NCBI GenBank assembly: GCA_029983755.1
Contig: JASBYX010000016.1
Span: forward strand, 1 to 32,707
Reading direction: 5' to 3'
Length of the DNA stretch: 32,707 bases
Origin: Anaerovoracaceae bacterium
GTDB taxonomy: Bacteria; Bacillota; Clostridia; Peptostreptococcales; Anaerovoracaceae
A model generated the notes under the pieces. It was not told where the DNA came from and did not search any database. It was given only the letters and a program-made list of their open reading frames with translations. Made by a program: the position numbers and the translations under genes. The first letter of the stretch is position 1. Each line of letters starts with the position of its first letter. Positions 15,186-24,251 of this stretch are shown one piece after another.

Positions 15186-15932
15186 ATGATTGCACCAAAC
15201 CCAGTAGCTTTTAGTCTATTCGGCGTTGATATAATGTGGTATGGAATACTCATCGCCATAGGATTTATGTTAGCAATTTATATTAGTTATTTAAGAGCAG
15301 ACAAATTCGGTATAAAACCTGACTATATCCTTGATTTTGCAATAGTTCTATTACCGGCTTCCATAATTGGAGCTAGGTTGTATTATGTAATCTTTAAATG
15401 GGACTATTACCAAGGAAATCTTTCGGAAATTATCAATGTCAGAAATGGAGGACTGGCAATCCACGGAGGCTTAATCTGTGGGATATTGGCAGGTGCTTTC
15501 ATATGCAAATATAGGAAAATAAATATTTTGAACTTAGCAGACCTTGTCTTTCCTTCCGTTGCACTGGCACAGGCAATAGGGCGTTGGGGCAATTTCTTCA
15601 ACTCTGAAGCTCATGGAGGCCCGACGGATTTGCCGATAGCAGTGATAATTGATGGACAGAAATATCATCCGACATTTTTGTACGAATCGTTGTTCTGCTT
15701 TTGCTTGTTTTTGTTTTTAATTATAATTTCAAAGAGAAGAAAATTCATGGGACAAATTGCACTGCTTTATGGAATGCTCTATTCTGCAGAGAGATATTTT
15801 GTTGAAGGGTTGAGAACAGACAGTTTGATGCTGGGTGAGTTCAGAATTGCCCAACTGGTGAGTATTCTTGCTATACTTAGTTGTGGGATCTTATACTTGG
15901 TTTTGAGAAAGAAAGGTAGGAAAATTAGATAG
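15186..15932 (+). CDS. lgt: Prolipoprotein diacylglyceryl transferase
   Basis: Lgt (248 aa) moves a diacylglyceryl group from phosphatidylglycerol to the lipobox cysteine of lipoprotein precursors at the cytoplasmic membrane. The protein is hydrophobic, with about seven membrane segments, and carries the family signature GRWGNFFNSEAHGGPTD around residues 134-150 and RNGGLAIHGG before it. The ATG follows TAGGAGG (15174-15180). Its stop is directly followed by the ychF ATG, so the two are co-transcribed. A lipoprotein gene in the window (23342-23968) is a possible substrate. Confidence 0.96.
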   Translation: MIAPNPVAFSLFGVDIMWYGILIAIGFMLAIYISYLRADKFGIKPDYILDFAIVLLPASIIGARLYYVIFKWDYYQGNLSEIINVRNGGLAIHGGLICGILAGAFICKYRKINILNLADLVFPSVALAQAIGRWGNFFNSEAHGGPTDLPIAVIIDGQKYHPTFLYESLFCFCLFLFLIIISKRRKFMGQIALLYGMLYSAERYFVEGLRTDSLMLGEFRIAQLVSILAILSCGILYLVLRKKGRKIR

Positions 15933-17033
15933 ATGAAGTTAGGAATAGTAGGTTTACCGAATGTTGGGAAAAGCACACTCTTTAATGCAATTACAAAGGC
16001 AGGGGCGGAAGCTGCTAATTATCCATTTTGTACTATTGAGCCAAATGTGGGAGTTGTGACCGTACCTGATGAAAGAATCAAAACTTTACATGAAGTGTAC
16101 AATTCTAAAAAAACTATTTATACAACCATTGAGTTCAGCGACATTGCAGGTCTTGTAAAGGGAGCATCAAAAGGAGAAGGGCTTGGGAATAAATTTCTTA
16201 GCCACATTAGAGAGGTGGCAGCAATAGTTCATGTTGTCAGGTGTTTTCAGGATGATAATATAGTTCATGTGGATGGGAAGGTTGATCCGATAGCAGACAT
16301 AGAAACGATAAATATGGAATTGATACTGTCTGATATGGAAATTCTTGAAAGAAGAATTGCGAAGACTCAGAAGAATCTAAAGGGTGACAAGAGCCTGCAG
16401 AAGGATTTAGATATACTTAAGAAAGTCCATGATTTTATAGGTGCAGGACAATCCGCCAGGGCTATGGATTTGGATGAAGAAGAATCGGATTTTGTTGATA
16501 GTCTAGATCTGTTATCCTATAAACCTATCATATATGTTGCAAACGTATCAGAGGATCAGATATCTGATGATGCCATAGAGAGTAACGAAATGGTCAAAGA
16601 TCTGAGAAAGTTTGCAGAATCAGAAGATGCGGAAGTTGTTGTAATATCTGCCGGGATAGAGGCGGAAATTGCTGAACTTGACGATGAGGAAAAGGCAATG
16701 TTTCTGGAAGAACTTGGTGTCTCAAGCTCAGGCCTTGATAAGCTTATCAAAGCATCTTATAAGCTTTTGGATTTAATCTCATTCTTGACAGCAGGAGAGG
16801 ACGAAGTAAGGGCTTGGACCATCAAGGATGGGACAAAGGCACCTCAGGCTGCCGGGAAGATACACACTGATTTTGAGAAAGGCTTCATAAGAGCCGAAAC
16901 CATTGCTTATGACAAACTCATGGAATGCGAAGGTAAACTTTCCGTTGCAAAGGAAAAGGGATGGATAAGATCTGAGGGCAAAGATTATGTTGTTAAAGAC
17001 GGGGATGTAATGAATTTCCTCTTCAATGTATAG
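15933..17033 (+). CDS. ychF: Redox-regulated ATPase/GTPase YchF (Obg family)
   Basis: YchF (366 aa) is an Obg-family nucleotide-binding protein that associates with ribosomes and prefers ATP in the species studied. It starts MKLGIVGLPNVGKSTLFNAI with the P-loop GLPNVGKST (7-15). Switch stretches follow: NYPFCTIEPNVGVV, DIAGLVKGASKGEGLGNKFL and the C-terminal TGS part (about 280-366) with AWTIKDGTKAPQAAGKIHTD. The length is typical. Its ATG immediately follows the lgt stop, and the AGGTAGG site lies inside the end of lgt. Confidence 0.97.
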   Translation: MKLGIVGLPNVGKSTLFNAITKAGAEAANYPFCTIEPNVGVVTVPDERIKTLHEVYNSKKTIYTTIEFSDIAGLVKGASKGEGLGNKFLSHIREVAAIVHVVRCFQDDNIVHVDGKVDPIADIETINMELILSDMEILERRIAKTQKNLKGDKSLQKDLDILKKVHDFIGAGQSARAMDLDEEESDFVDSLDLLSYKPIIYVANVSEDQISDDAIESNEMVKDLRKFAESEDAEVVVISAGIEAEIAELDDEEKAMFLEELGVSSSGLDKLIKASYKLLDLISFLTAGEDEVRAWTIKDGTKAPQAAGKIHTDFEKGFIRAETIAYDKLMECEGKLSVAKEKGWIRSEGKDYVVKDGDVMNFLFNV

Positions 17034-17050
17034 AATGGGATGGTGATTTC

Positions 17051-17488
17051 GTGTTTGGTTTAACCATCAAAGAAAAGATTTACAAAATTATCATTTATTT
17101 CTACGATATGTATATTGAAGAATACCTTGAAAGGGTCGAGGCGATAATAGGCGAAAACGGGGAGCTTTCTAAGCCGAAGCTAGATAAGAAGCTAGAAGCT
17201 GCCAAGATAGAGTATAATAAGCATGTTTTTGAGGCCTCTAGGGATTATATAATAGAAAAAATGCCTCAGACGAAGAGTAGAATTGAGGAGGCTATTGGAA
17301 ACCCTGAAAAGCTTGGACTGAATAGGAAAGATCTGAGCACTGATATTACACCGGGCAAAATTCTCATTGTTTTACTTTTCGGCACGAAGAAGAAGCCGCC
17401 AAAGGCTAAGGAATGCTCTGCCCTTGACTTTATTATCCATGAAAAGCTGAGGAAAAGACTTGTGGAACTGGATTCAAAACTGAGATGA
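17051..17488 (+). CDS. Unrecognised 145-aa basic protein
   Basis: The frame opens with GTG at 17051, 17 bp after ychF, with only a weak GGGATGG in front; it is probably translated as part of the lgt-ychF operon. The protein is rich in Lys and Glu and largely helical in pattern (IYKIIIYFYDMYIEEYLERV, then LDKKLEAAKIEYNKHVFEAS). A lone hydrophobic stretch, ITPGKILIVLLFG at about 99-111, is too short and isolated to be a confident membrane segment. I recognise no family and see no catalytic motif. It has no signal peptide. The continuous frame and operon position support a real gene. Confidence 0.62.
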   Translation: MFGLTIKEKIYKIIIYFYDMYIEEYLERVEAIIGENGELSKPKLDKKLEAAKIEYNKHVFEASRDYIIEKMPQTKSRIEEAIGNPEKLGLNRKDLSTDITPGKILIVLLFGTKKKPPKAKECSALDFIIHEKLRKRLVELDSKLR

Positions 17489-17640
17489 AAAAATGATATC
17501 GACAGGCTCTCCTTGCTAAATGGAATTCGGGATAAAATATTTAACATCACAATATAAGACATATAAATATTAAATTTGAACCTTTCCTAAAAATCGCATT
17601 TACTCCAAATGGGAAAAATTGTAAATTTATATTACCAACA

Positions 17641-17664
17641 AAACCACCGTATACGGTGGTTTTT
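17641..17664 (+). terminator. Intrinsic terminator in the leader of the sortase pilus operon
   Basis: A perfect 9-bp stem, AAACCACCG (17641-17649) with CGGTGGTTT (17654-17662), has a TATA loop and a run of five T (17660-17664). It ends the ychF transcript, but it also lies 20 nt before the pilin ribosome binding site, with no room for a promoter in between. The upstream spacer 17489-17640 is AT-rich; a weak TTTAAC-16-TATAAA pair (17540-17567) is the only promoter candidate I see. Confidence 0.85.
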
Positions 17665-17700
17665 AATTGGAAAATAAATTTATTGAGAGGAGAAAGAAAA

Positions 17701-19578
17701 TTGAAATCAAAAAAATTTATGGTCAAAAGGGTGTACATTTTGACGAAGAGATTCGCAGTGCTTGCAGTATCGTTCTTTTGCTTAACTGTTTTGTTTACAC
17801 CAAACTTTACAAGCTATGCAGCACAAGAGGACGTAATTGACACAAGTAGGACAGGTTCGATGACAATTCACAAGTACGACCTTACGGCGGCAGAAAAGAA
17901 TGGAGTTGATGTATCCAAGTATAAGTCAACGGGAGAGCGAAATCATGAAGCTGAAAGGGATCTATCAAACTACGTGATAGAAGGAGTTGAATTCAGCTAT
18001 GTAAAAGTAGCAGACATTGTTACAGATAAGGGGACAGTGGGAAAAGTTCAGGTTAAATATGATCTTGACCCGAAACTCAAGGATATTCTTGGTTTGAACA
18101 AGAGTGAAAAACTTCAAACAGCAATGGATATAAACAAGCGGATGAAGGCACTCCTTACGGGTGATAATACTACTTCTAAGAATCGTCTCAAAAAGTATGT
18201 AAACAACTCGAAGCTAACCAAAATGCCCCTAACAGATAAAAATGGAGTATCTAAAAGGGCAGGACTTCCGGTGGCACTTTATCTGGTTGTTGAAACTAAG
18301 GTACCGGCAAATATACACTATACAACCGATCCGTTCTTTGTATCCATACCTTCAACGGATAGCAAGGGCGACAAGTGGTTTTATGATATAGATGTATATC
18401 CGAAGAACCAGACGAACATTCCAGCTCTGGATAAGTATGTGAGACAGCACGATGACGCAGCACTTTATGGGAAATCTGCATATGATGAACATGCAACAGC
18501 ATCCATTGGAGATAGGGTGGACTATGCAATTGTGACAAAGATTCCTAAAATTACCGATGAATCTACATATCTGACAAAGTGGGATTTTGTAGATACTATC
18601 GAAAAAGGACTTTTGTACAATAAGGATCCGAAAATGTTTTTTTACAACACAAAAGCCGAAGCCAAGGCTAATGACACTGCAAAGGCTGTAAAGAAGTGGG
18701 AGAATGAGAATGGATCCGGTAGATTCAGCGTAGCCTACACAACTAACAGGATGATCATAAAGACCACAGCTCAAGGTCTGTCAGAAATCAATTCTGAACT
18801 CAGAGAAAAGTACATGGTAGTATCATACTCTTGCAATCTAACAGAAGATGCGATACTAGGTGACAGGGGAAACGACAACGATGTAGAGCTTACCTGGTCA
18901 AGGACGAGCATGAACTATGAAGATCATCTGAAAGATAAGACTAGGGTATATTCATACGGACTTAACCTAACAAAGGTCTTCCAGAGCAAGAACAAGAAGC
19001 CGGATGCAACCAAAGTACAGTTTGTTCTGATGAACAAAACAGATGGCCACTATATCACAGCCAAGAAGGTGGCAAGTGGCACATACAAAGTTACAGATAA
19101 TAGAAAAGGTAAGGTTGAAAAGGAAGGCACAGTTTTCTCACCTGATAAGAAGGGAAAGATGAATATTTTGGGGCTTGAGGCAAATGGATATATTCTTACG
19201 GAGATTCACACATCTGATGGATACCAACTTCTTAAAGAACCTATAACCATTTTAATTAAGGAAACGAAGGACAACTTCATTTCAACAAAGACTACCCATT
19301 ATGATAAGGTAGCAATGGCAAATAATCCAAACAAAGAGATTCTCTACCTTGAAGGGGACAGGGCATCTGCCTTTGTAAACGGAAAAAGAGCTGAAATGCT
19401 TTCAAATGGAGAGTCTACTAACGCAGAGGCAAAGATGTCGGTAGTAAACTCAGAAAAATTTATTCCTCCAATGACAGGTGATGTTGCAAAGGTTATGCTG
19501 CCTGCGCTTGGACTTGTCCTAGGACTTGTTGGAGTAGCACTTCTTAAAAAGAAACCGGATATAGAAGGAGATCTCTAA
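17701..19578 (+). CDS. Sortase-assembled pilus backbone (SpaA-type) pilin
   Basis: A 625-aa secreted pilin. The start is TTG 17701, with GAGAGGAG (about 17684-17691); an in-frame ATG at 17719 lacks a site. A signal peptide with basic start and hydrophobic core (RFAVLAVSFFCLTVLF) ends around SYAA. The pilin motif WFYDIDVYPK (226-235) supplies Lys235, the residue that class C sortases link to the next subunit. Later, YILTEIHTSDGY resembles the E-box of an isopeptide-stabilised Cna-B/SpaA domain. The C-terminus has a sorting signal PPMTG (589-593), a hydrophobic segment and a charged tail. PPMTG is an unusual LPxTG variant. The sortase gene lies 38 bp downstream. Confidence in the backbone role is high. 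Confidence 0.92.
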   Translation: MKSKKFMVKRVYILTKRFAVLAVSFFCLTVLFTPNFTSYAAQEDVIDTSRTGSMTIHKYDLTAAEKNGVDVSKYKSTGERNHEAERDLSNYVIEGVEFSYVKVADIVTDKGTVGKVQVKYDLDPKLKDILGLNKSEKLQTAMDINKRMKALLTGDNTTSKNRLKKYVNNSKLTKMPLTDKNGVSKRAGLPVALYLVVETKVPANIHYTTDPFFVSIPSTDSKGDKWFYDIDVYPKNQTNIPALDKYVRQHDDAALYGKSAYDEHATASIGDRVDYAIVTKIPKITDESTYLTKWDFVDTIEKGLLYNKDPKMFFYNTKAEAKANDTAKAVKKWENENGSGRFSVAYTTNRMIIKTTAQGLSEINSELREKYMVVSYSCNLTEDAILGDRGNDNDVELTWSRTSMNYEDHLKDKTRVYSYGLNLTKVFQSKNKKPDATKVQFVLMNKTDGHYITAKKVASGTYKVTDNRKGKVEKEGTVFSPDKKGKMNILGLEANGYILTEIHTSDGYQLLKEPITILIKETKDNFISTKTTHYDKVAMANNPNKEILYLEGDRASAFVNGKRAEMLSNGESTNAEAKMSVVNSEKFIPPMTGDVAKVMLPALGLVLGLVGVALLKKKPDIEGDL

Positions 19579-19616
19579 AAAGATAACACCAAAGTAAGAA
19601 TATAGAAAGAGAAGTC

Positions 19617-20459
19617 ATGAAATATACAATTGCTAGGAGGTTTCTCATATCTTTAATATTTCTTGTGGCTATAGGACTCATGTCTTATCCATTTGTAGCA
19701 AACCTTTTTTATCAGAGCAGAGCTAACTCATATATAGAGGTCTATAAAGATAATGAAAAGGATATGAGCAGCACGGAAAGAGATGAAATCCTAAGAAAGG
19801 CCAAGATATACAACGAGGGAATACTAAATGGCAATAATGTAATAATAGATCCTTTCACAGGTGATGTTAAAGAAAAGGTTACATACGAGGGGATTTTGAA
19901 TACCACAGAAGATGGAGTAATGGGGGTAATAGAGATTCCTCAAATCGATGTGAGGCTTCCAATTTATCATGGAACAAGCGCCGAGGTCCTAGAACGTGGC
20001 ATCGGTCATGTGAGAGAATCATCCCTTCCCGTAGGTGGCAATGGGACCCACTCTGTTTTAACAGGCCATACAGGTCTAAACAACGCTAAGATGTTTTCGG
20101 ATATTGACAGACTGAAAAAGAAGGACAAGTTCTTCATCAATATCATTGGAAAGAAACTTGAATATCAGGTTGACAAAATATCTGTAGTATTACCCGAAGA
20201 TTTAAACGAGATCACTATAGAAAAGGATAAGGATTACTGCACTCTCCTGACCTGCACACCATATGGTATAAATGATCACAGGCTGCTTGTACGGGGAAAG
20301 AGAGTTCAATACAGGCAGGAGGATGAGAATGCCAAACTTAAAAGGAGAAATGCTTCAAGGTGGATGGGGGAGTACCGATACGCTCTTTACATAAGCATCG
20401 CTTTGGTTGGTGGGTATTTTGTTATCCGGTTATACAGAAAGTTAGTTAAATCTAAATGA
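19617..20459 (+). CDS. Class C (pilus-polymerising) sortase
   Basis: This 280-aa membrane transpeptidase joins pilin subunits covalently. The catalytic set is visible: His151 in TGHTG (149-153), Cys213 in LLTCTPYGIND, and Arg222 in HRLLVRG. The class C lid motif DPF (78-80) lies before the catalytic domain. An N-terminal membrane segment (about 8-30) and a C-terminal one (about 254-272, ALYISIALVGGYFVI) fit class C topology. The site before the ATG is weak (AGAGAAG). It sits between the two pilin genes. It is the only sortase in the window; a housekeeping sortase for wall attachment must be elsewhere. Confidence 0.95.
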   Translation: MKYTIARRFLISLIFLVAIGLMSYPFVANLFYQSRANSYIEVYKDNEKDMSSTERDEILRKAKIYNEGILNGNNVIIDPFTGDVKEKVTYEGILNTTEDGVMGVIEIPQIDVRLPIYHGTSAEVLERGIGHVRESSLPVGGNGTHSVLTGHTGLNNAKMFSDIDRLKKKDKFFINIIGKKLEYQVDKISVVLPEDLNEITIEKDKDYCTLLTCTPYGINDHRLLVRGKRVQYRQEDENAKLKRRNASRWMGEYRYALYISIALVGGYFVIRLYRKLVKSK

Positions 20460-20502
20460 CGCTTCCAGATGGAGCAACATTTTAATACGGAAGGTGAATT
20501 TA

Positions 20503-22962
20503 ATGGTGAATACATTTAAAATAATATCGATTAAAAAGACACTTCTCACTATGCTCATCTTTTCAATTTTTTTATCTACATTTGGTTATGGGATGTTTGC
20601 ATTTGCTGAAGATGGAGAGCTATCAAAGGAGGGTAACTCTGAAATAAACAGGGCAAATGAATGGGCAACGATTACCTTAGATAAGCCTGAATGTGGGATG
20701 ATCACTTTTGAAAATTTTCTGAAGGAGTCAGAGAGCAAGGGAAACGCCCTAACGGAAACAAACATAGCTGAAAAAAACGGGTATATGCTGTTTTCAAGAA
20801 AGCTGACTGATTCTGAAAAGGAGAAAGCTGAAAAGGACAGGGCATATTGGAAGGATAGGAAATTTAATGAGTCGGCAGAGTTTTCTAGAGGGGAAGATGT
20901 ACTGATTAAGATATCAGGTGATGAAGCACAGGAACTAAAAAGTGTCAAGATAAAAAGTAATAATTCTAATGAAGTCAACCTTTTAGTGAAAGACAAGAAG
21001 AAGGCTGACGGAGAGGAGTATTTTTTAAAGCTAAAGGCAAAAAAGAATATCAATATTTCTGTTGAGTTTTCTAAGAAGAAAAAACAAGGAAATGATAAGA
21101 GTAATATCGATGAACCTAATCAAAGGGTTTCAGATAGAGAAAAGAAGGACGGAAGATTTTCAAAAGAAGATAATGCAAATGTAGAAAAAAGCCAAGAGAA
21201 TGATGAGAAAGGGAGAGATATAACTTTCGATGATAAGGTTGCTATGGAAATTTCTAAGCCTTTTGATTTTCGAAGGATGATGGCTGGAAGTTCATCAGGT
21301 ACTGTAACAAGTGCTAGACAGATTTCTCTAGGTGGAGGATCAATTACATGGAGTTTCAGGGTCGATGACGGAAAAGGGGAAATGAATGGAGCTTGTGTTG
21401 ATCCAACTAACATGACAATTCCTCTGAGAGGACAGACTGTAAAAATGGAAAAGCTCGACAAAAACTCTCATCTTTGCAAACTTGCATATCTTGCTAAGGA
21501 TGAATTCACAACGGATCAGCAGCAATACGCGGTTGGAAGAGCAGGGTCGAGAATACTAGGCTACGTAGGATATAACCGTGGGTACATCCTTCCAAACCTT
21601 GTTAATTCCCTTTACGATAGGGCTAAGTCCGTAATTGTACCGGATGGATTTGAAGCATACATTGCGAGACCTACAAATGGCGGGCAGTTTATACTCACAT
21701 GGAGATATTCTCCAGGAGGCTATCTGGGAGTCCACAAAACATCAGCTCTTCCTAACATAACAAACGGCAACAGGTGTTATTCACTTAAAGGGGCTGAATA
21801 CGGCGTTTATAAAAGTAGAAGCTTGTCAGGGGACAGCAGGGTAGACACTTTAGTAACTGATTCTAACGGAAGAGCAATCTCAAAGAGGCTTGACTATGGC
21901 ACATATTACGTGGCTGAAATAAAGGCTTCGAAAGGATATGAGATCGACAAAACCGTTTACACAATAAATGTTGATAGTGGAAGAACTACCATAGCTTCTG
22001 CCAATGTGGCAGCGGTTAAGGAAGTGCCGGAGAATTACCATTCAATTCTTGAGATAACAAAACTCTGGCATGGAGCAAAAACCCCCACAATTCCAAGCTT
22101 AGAAGGTACTCAGTTTACCATCAAATACTATGATGGGTTCTATACCGAAAATAATTTGCCCTCTGAGGCTGTCAGAACATGGGTGGTCGAATCGAAGAAA
22201 ATAGGGGATACTTATGTCGCTCAATTATGTGACGAAGATTTGATTCGTACAGCAAGCGATCTGCTGTACCGGAATGAGTTTAATGCTCCTGTAATTCCAT
22301 ACGGCACGGTTTCCATTCAGGAAACAAAGCCTGCTTTTGGTTATACTTTGGAAGGAGTTTTAAGGGATACTCACGGGAATACAGTTCCCACAACAAAGCC
22401 GTATGTAACTCAGGTTACTAAGGAAAATGGTATAGTTAAACTTCAAGGAAGTAATAAGTACTCAGCGAGCAATTTCCCTTTATTAGGCAGCATAAAGATT
22501 AAAAAGGTGAAAGAAAACGAAAAGAGTCCTATAGTAGGAGCTAAATTTCAGCTTAAAAACAGCAAGGGCAGAGTCGTTAAGGTGGCTGATACAAACTCTG
22601 AGGGGGAGATTATCTTTGATAAGCTCTACCCTGATAGATATACGGTTACTGAACTAAAATCAGCTGAAGGGTATACTCTTCTTAAGGAGCCTCTGGTGAT
22701 AGATGTACCCACTAAACTAACCAAGGCTGAAATCGATTCAAAGGGGTATGTTACTGGTGAATTTAAGTACAATGAGAGAGACAAAATGTACTATAAGTAC
22801 GATGTATCCGTGGATGTAATTAACAATAAACCTTTCCCTGTGCCAAGCACTGGAAAAAAACCTAATAATTACCCGGCCATGTTTGGAGGGCTTCTAATGG
22901 TGGGTGGCCTTTTGGTATCAGATAATATAAGAAGAAAGGATGGCGCTTTAGAGACTAGGTAA
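20503..22962 (+). CDS. Large SpaA/Cna-B adhesin-like minor pilin, possible thioester domain
   Basis: An 819-aa secreted surface protein, started at ATG 20503 after GGAAGG; an in-frame GTG lies at 20494. A signal peptide (core LTMLIFSIFLSTFGYGMFA) ends near FAFA. Residues about 45-255 are Lys/Glu/Ser-rich and probably disordered. A domain at about 265-415 contains GACVDP (Cys298) and DQQQYAVG (338-345), an arrangement recalling the Cys-Gln thioester domains of Gram-positive adhesins; this is inference. Three Cna-B/SpaA-like domains follow, with E-box-like YYVAEIKASKGYE, VSIQETKPAFGYTLEG and YTVTELKSAEGY. The end carries VPSTGKK, a membrane segment and a basic/polar tail. Position suggests a tip or minor pilin polymerised by the upstream sortase. 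Confidence 0.88.
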   Translation: MVNTFKIISIKKTLLTMLIFSIFLSTFGYGMFAFAEDGELSKEGNSEINRANEWATITLDKPECGMITFENFLKESESKGNALTETNIAEKNGYMLFSRKLTDSEKEKAEKDRAYWKDRKFNESAEFSRGEDVLIKISGDEAQELKSVKIKSNNSNEVNLLVKDKKKADGEEYFLKLKAKKNINISVEFSKKKKQGNDKSNIDEPNQRVSDREKKDGRFSKEDNANVEKSQENDEKGRDITFDDKVAMEISKPFDFRRMMAGSSSGTVTSARQISLGGGSITWSFRVDDGKGEMNGACVDPTNMTIPLRGQTVKMEKLDKNSHLCKLAYLAKDEFTTDQQQYAVGRAGSRILGYVGYNRGYILPNLVNSLYDRAKSVIVPDGFEAYIARPTNGGQFILTWRYSPGGYLGVHKTSALPNITNGNRCYSLKGAEYGVYKSRSLSGDSRVDTLVTDSNGRAISKRLDYGTYYVAEIKASKGYEIDKTVYTINVDSGRTTIASANVAAVKEVPENYHSILEITKLWHGAKTPTIPSLEGTQFTIKYYDGFYTENNLPSEAVRTWVVESKKIGDTYVAQLCDEDLIRTASDLLYRNEFNAPVIPYGTVSIQETKPAFGYTLEGVLRDTHGNTVPTTKPYVTQVTKENGIVKLQGSNKYSASNFPLLGSIKIKKVKENEKSPIVGAKFQLKNSKGRVVKVADTNSEGEIIFDKLYPDRYTVTELKSAEGYTLLKEPLVIDVPTKLTKAEIDSKGYVTGEFKYNERDKMYYKYDVSVDVINNKPFPVPSTGKKPNNYPAMFGGLLMVGGLLVSDNIRRKDGALETR

Positions 22963-22989
22963 AGAAAAAAGATTAATAGTAAATTTACA

Positions 22990-23031
22990 AGTGTCTAGCT
23001 CCAAATGTGGGGCTAGACACTTTAGAATTTT
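22990..23031 (+). terminator. Terminator after the sortase pilus operon
   Basis: A 10-bp perfect arm AGTGTCTAGC (22990-22999) pairs with GCTAGACACT (23012-23021), with inner CC/GG pairs, followed by TTAGAATTTTT. The T-run is imperfect but the stem is strong. Confidence 0.75.
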
Positions 23032-23135
23032 TAGCATGATTTACGATGAGGCGGATAAATATAAATAAAGATGTGAAAAAGGACCCGAGGCATATGTTTA
23101 TAATTGAATAAAGGATACAAAAGCACCATAATCAG

Positions 23136-23164
23136 TTGCAAGCATTGTAATATGGCGGTATAAT
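23136..23164 (+). promoter_or_regulatory. Putative promoter for the lipoprotein gene
   Basis: TTGCAA (23136-23141) and TATAAT (23159-23164) have a 17-bp spacer. The implied leader (from about 23171) is some 170 nt and shows no recognised RNA element. A second, weaker TATACT lies at 23285-23290. Nothing else is seen in 23032-23300. Confidence 0.55.
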
Positions 23165-23341
23165 AGTTATGTATAAGGAACTTAAAGCGATGGTAAACTG
23201 TCGGTATATTAAGAAAAATTTGCAATTATATAATCGGAAGAATTACTTAAAAGCAACTCATGCAGATTGCAAAAACAGAAGTGATATACTATAGAAAGGG
23301 ATATGATATTTGAGCTTACAAGTATCATTAAATTGTTTGTG

Positions 23342-23968
23342 ATGAGCAAAAAAGTAGTTAAAATTATAGGAATTCTAATAACAATGGTAATGGCACTTAG
23401 ACTATCTTCTTGCGGTTCAGATCCAAAGACTCCGGAAGGCGCAACAGAAGGTTTGCTGAAAGATCTTCAGAAAGGTGATGTAATTGTCTGGCAAGAGGAA
23501 ATTTCGGGACAGAAACTTTCGGAAAAGGACAAAAAGGAACTTGAAAAGCAATTTAAAAAGGCACCCGATGAGATTTTTGAGCACATGAAAGATTTCGATT
23601 TCAAAATTCTTGATAGTAAAGAAACTAAGAAAGGCAAGGAAGCCGATGTAAAGGTTGAATTTACTACATATGACTTTGTAAAAGTTACTGAGGCTGTACA
23701 GAAATATTTTTCAATGAATCATGAGAAATTAGCTAAAATGAAAAAAGATGAATTTCAGGAAGAGCTTAATAAAGTCATGAAGAAACAGTTTGATAAGAGC
23801 AAAAAAGACGTTAAGAATAAGGCAACCCTTCGTACAAAATTTGATAATAAGAATAAAGAGTGGAAAGTCGTTGATTTAGGTAAAAACTTTGATTTTCAAA
23901 ATGCAATTTCAGGTGGTCGGCTTAAGCATCAAATACAGCAAGCTCAAAAGCTACAAGAGAATAATTAA
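23342..23968 (+). CDS. Putative lipoprotein of unknown function
   Basis: A 208-aa product if started at ATG 23342; an in-frame ATG at 23303 would add 13 residues, but its AAAGGG is only 2 nt away, and neither start has an ideal site. The signal region MSKKVVKIIGILITMVMALR is followed by the lipobox LSSC (Cys24), so it is probably lipid-modified by Lgt and held on the outer face of the membrane. The mature part is Lys/Glu-rich with alternating helices and strands (TPEGATEGLLKDLQKGD near the start, then VKVEFTTYDF and WKVVDLGKNF). This resembles small NTF2-like lipoproteins (DUF4878/DUF5105 type) in layout only. No partner gene is adjacent; tRNAs follow. Confidence 0.78.
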   Translation: MSKKVVKIIGILITMVMALRLSSCGSDPKTPEGATEGLLKDLQKGDVIVWQEEISGQKLSEKDKKELEKQFKKAPDEIFEHMKDFDFKILDSKETKKGKEADVKVEFTTYDFVKVTEAVQKYFSMNHEKLAKMKKDEFQEELNKVMKKQFDKSKKDVKNKATLRTKFDNKNKEWKVVDLGKNFDFQNAISGGRLKHQIQQAQKLQENN

Positions 23969-24051
23969 GAAAAAGATATAATTATATCTTGTGAATGAGA
24001 AACAATATGAGCTATGAGTAAATAAACATAAACATGAATTTAAAAAACAGG

Positions 24052-24080
24052 TTGACACCACCCTTATATTTTGGTATCAT
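24052..24080 (+). promoter_or_regulatory. Promoter of the tRNA operon
   Basis: A perfect TTGACA (24052-24057) and TATCAT (24075-24080) have a 17-bp spacer. The leader to the first tRNA is about 165 nt, without a gene. An 18-bp AT palindrome (23973-23990) lies between the lipoprotein stop and this promoter, without a T-run. Confidence 0.85.
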
Positions 24081-24251
24081 ATCTTTTGCAATGATTTTCC
24101 AAAGTTTTTAACTTTTACTTAAGGTTAGGCATTTTTTTTCATGTCTTAATAGCGAGATTTCAATTATTTCCTTTGAAAAGTCTACGAAGGCAGTCGATTG
24201 TAAAAGTTTGAACAAGAGAATTCATCAGATGGATTGGCAAGTCATGTATGT

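Noticed and set aside
23169..23294. Possible 41-codon ORF in the lipoprotein leader
   Set aside because: It has an ATG but no ribosome binding site, and its composition is not distinctive; too weak to annotate.
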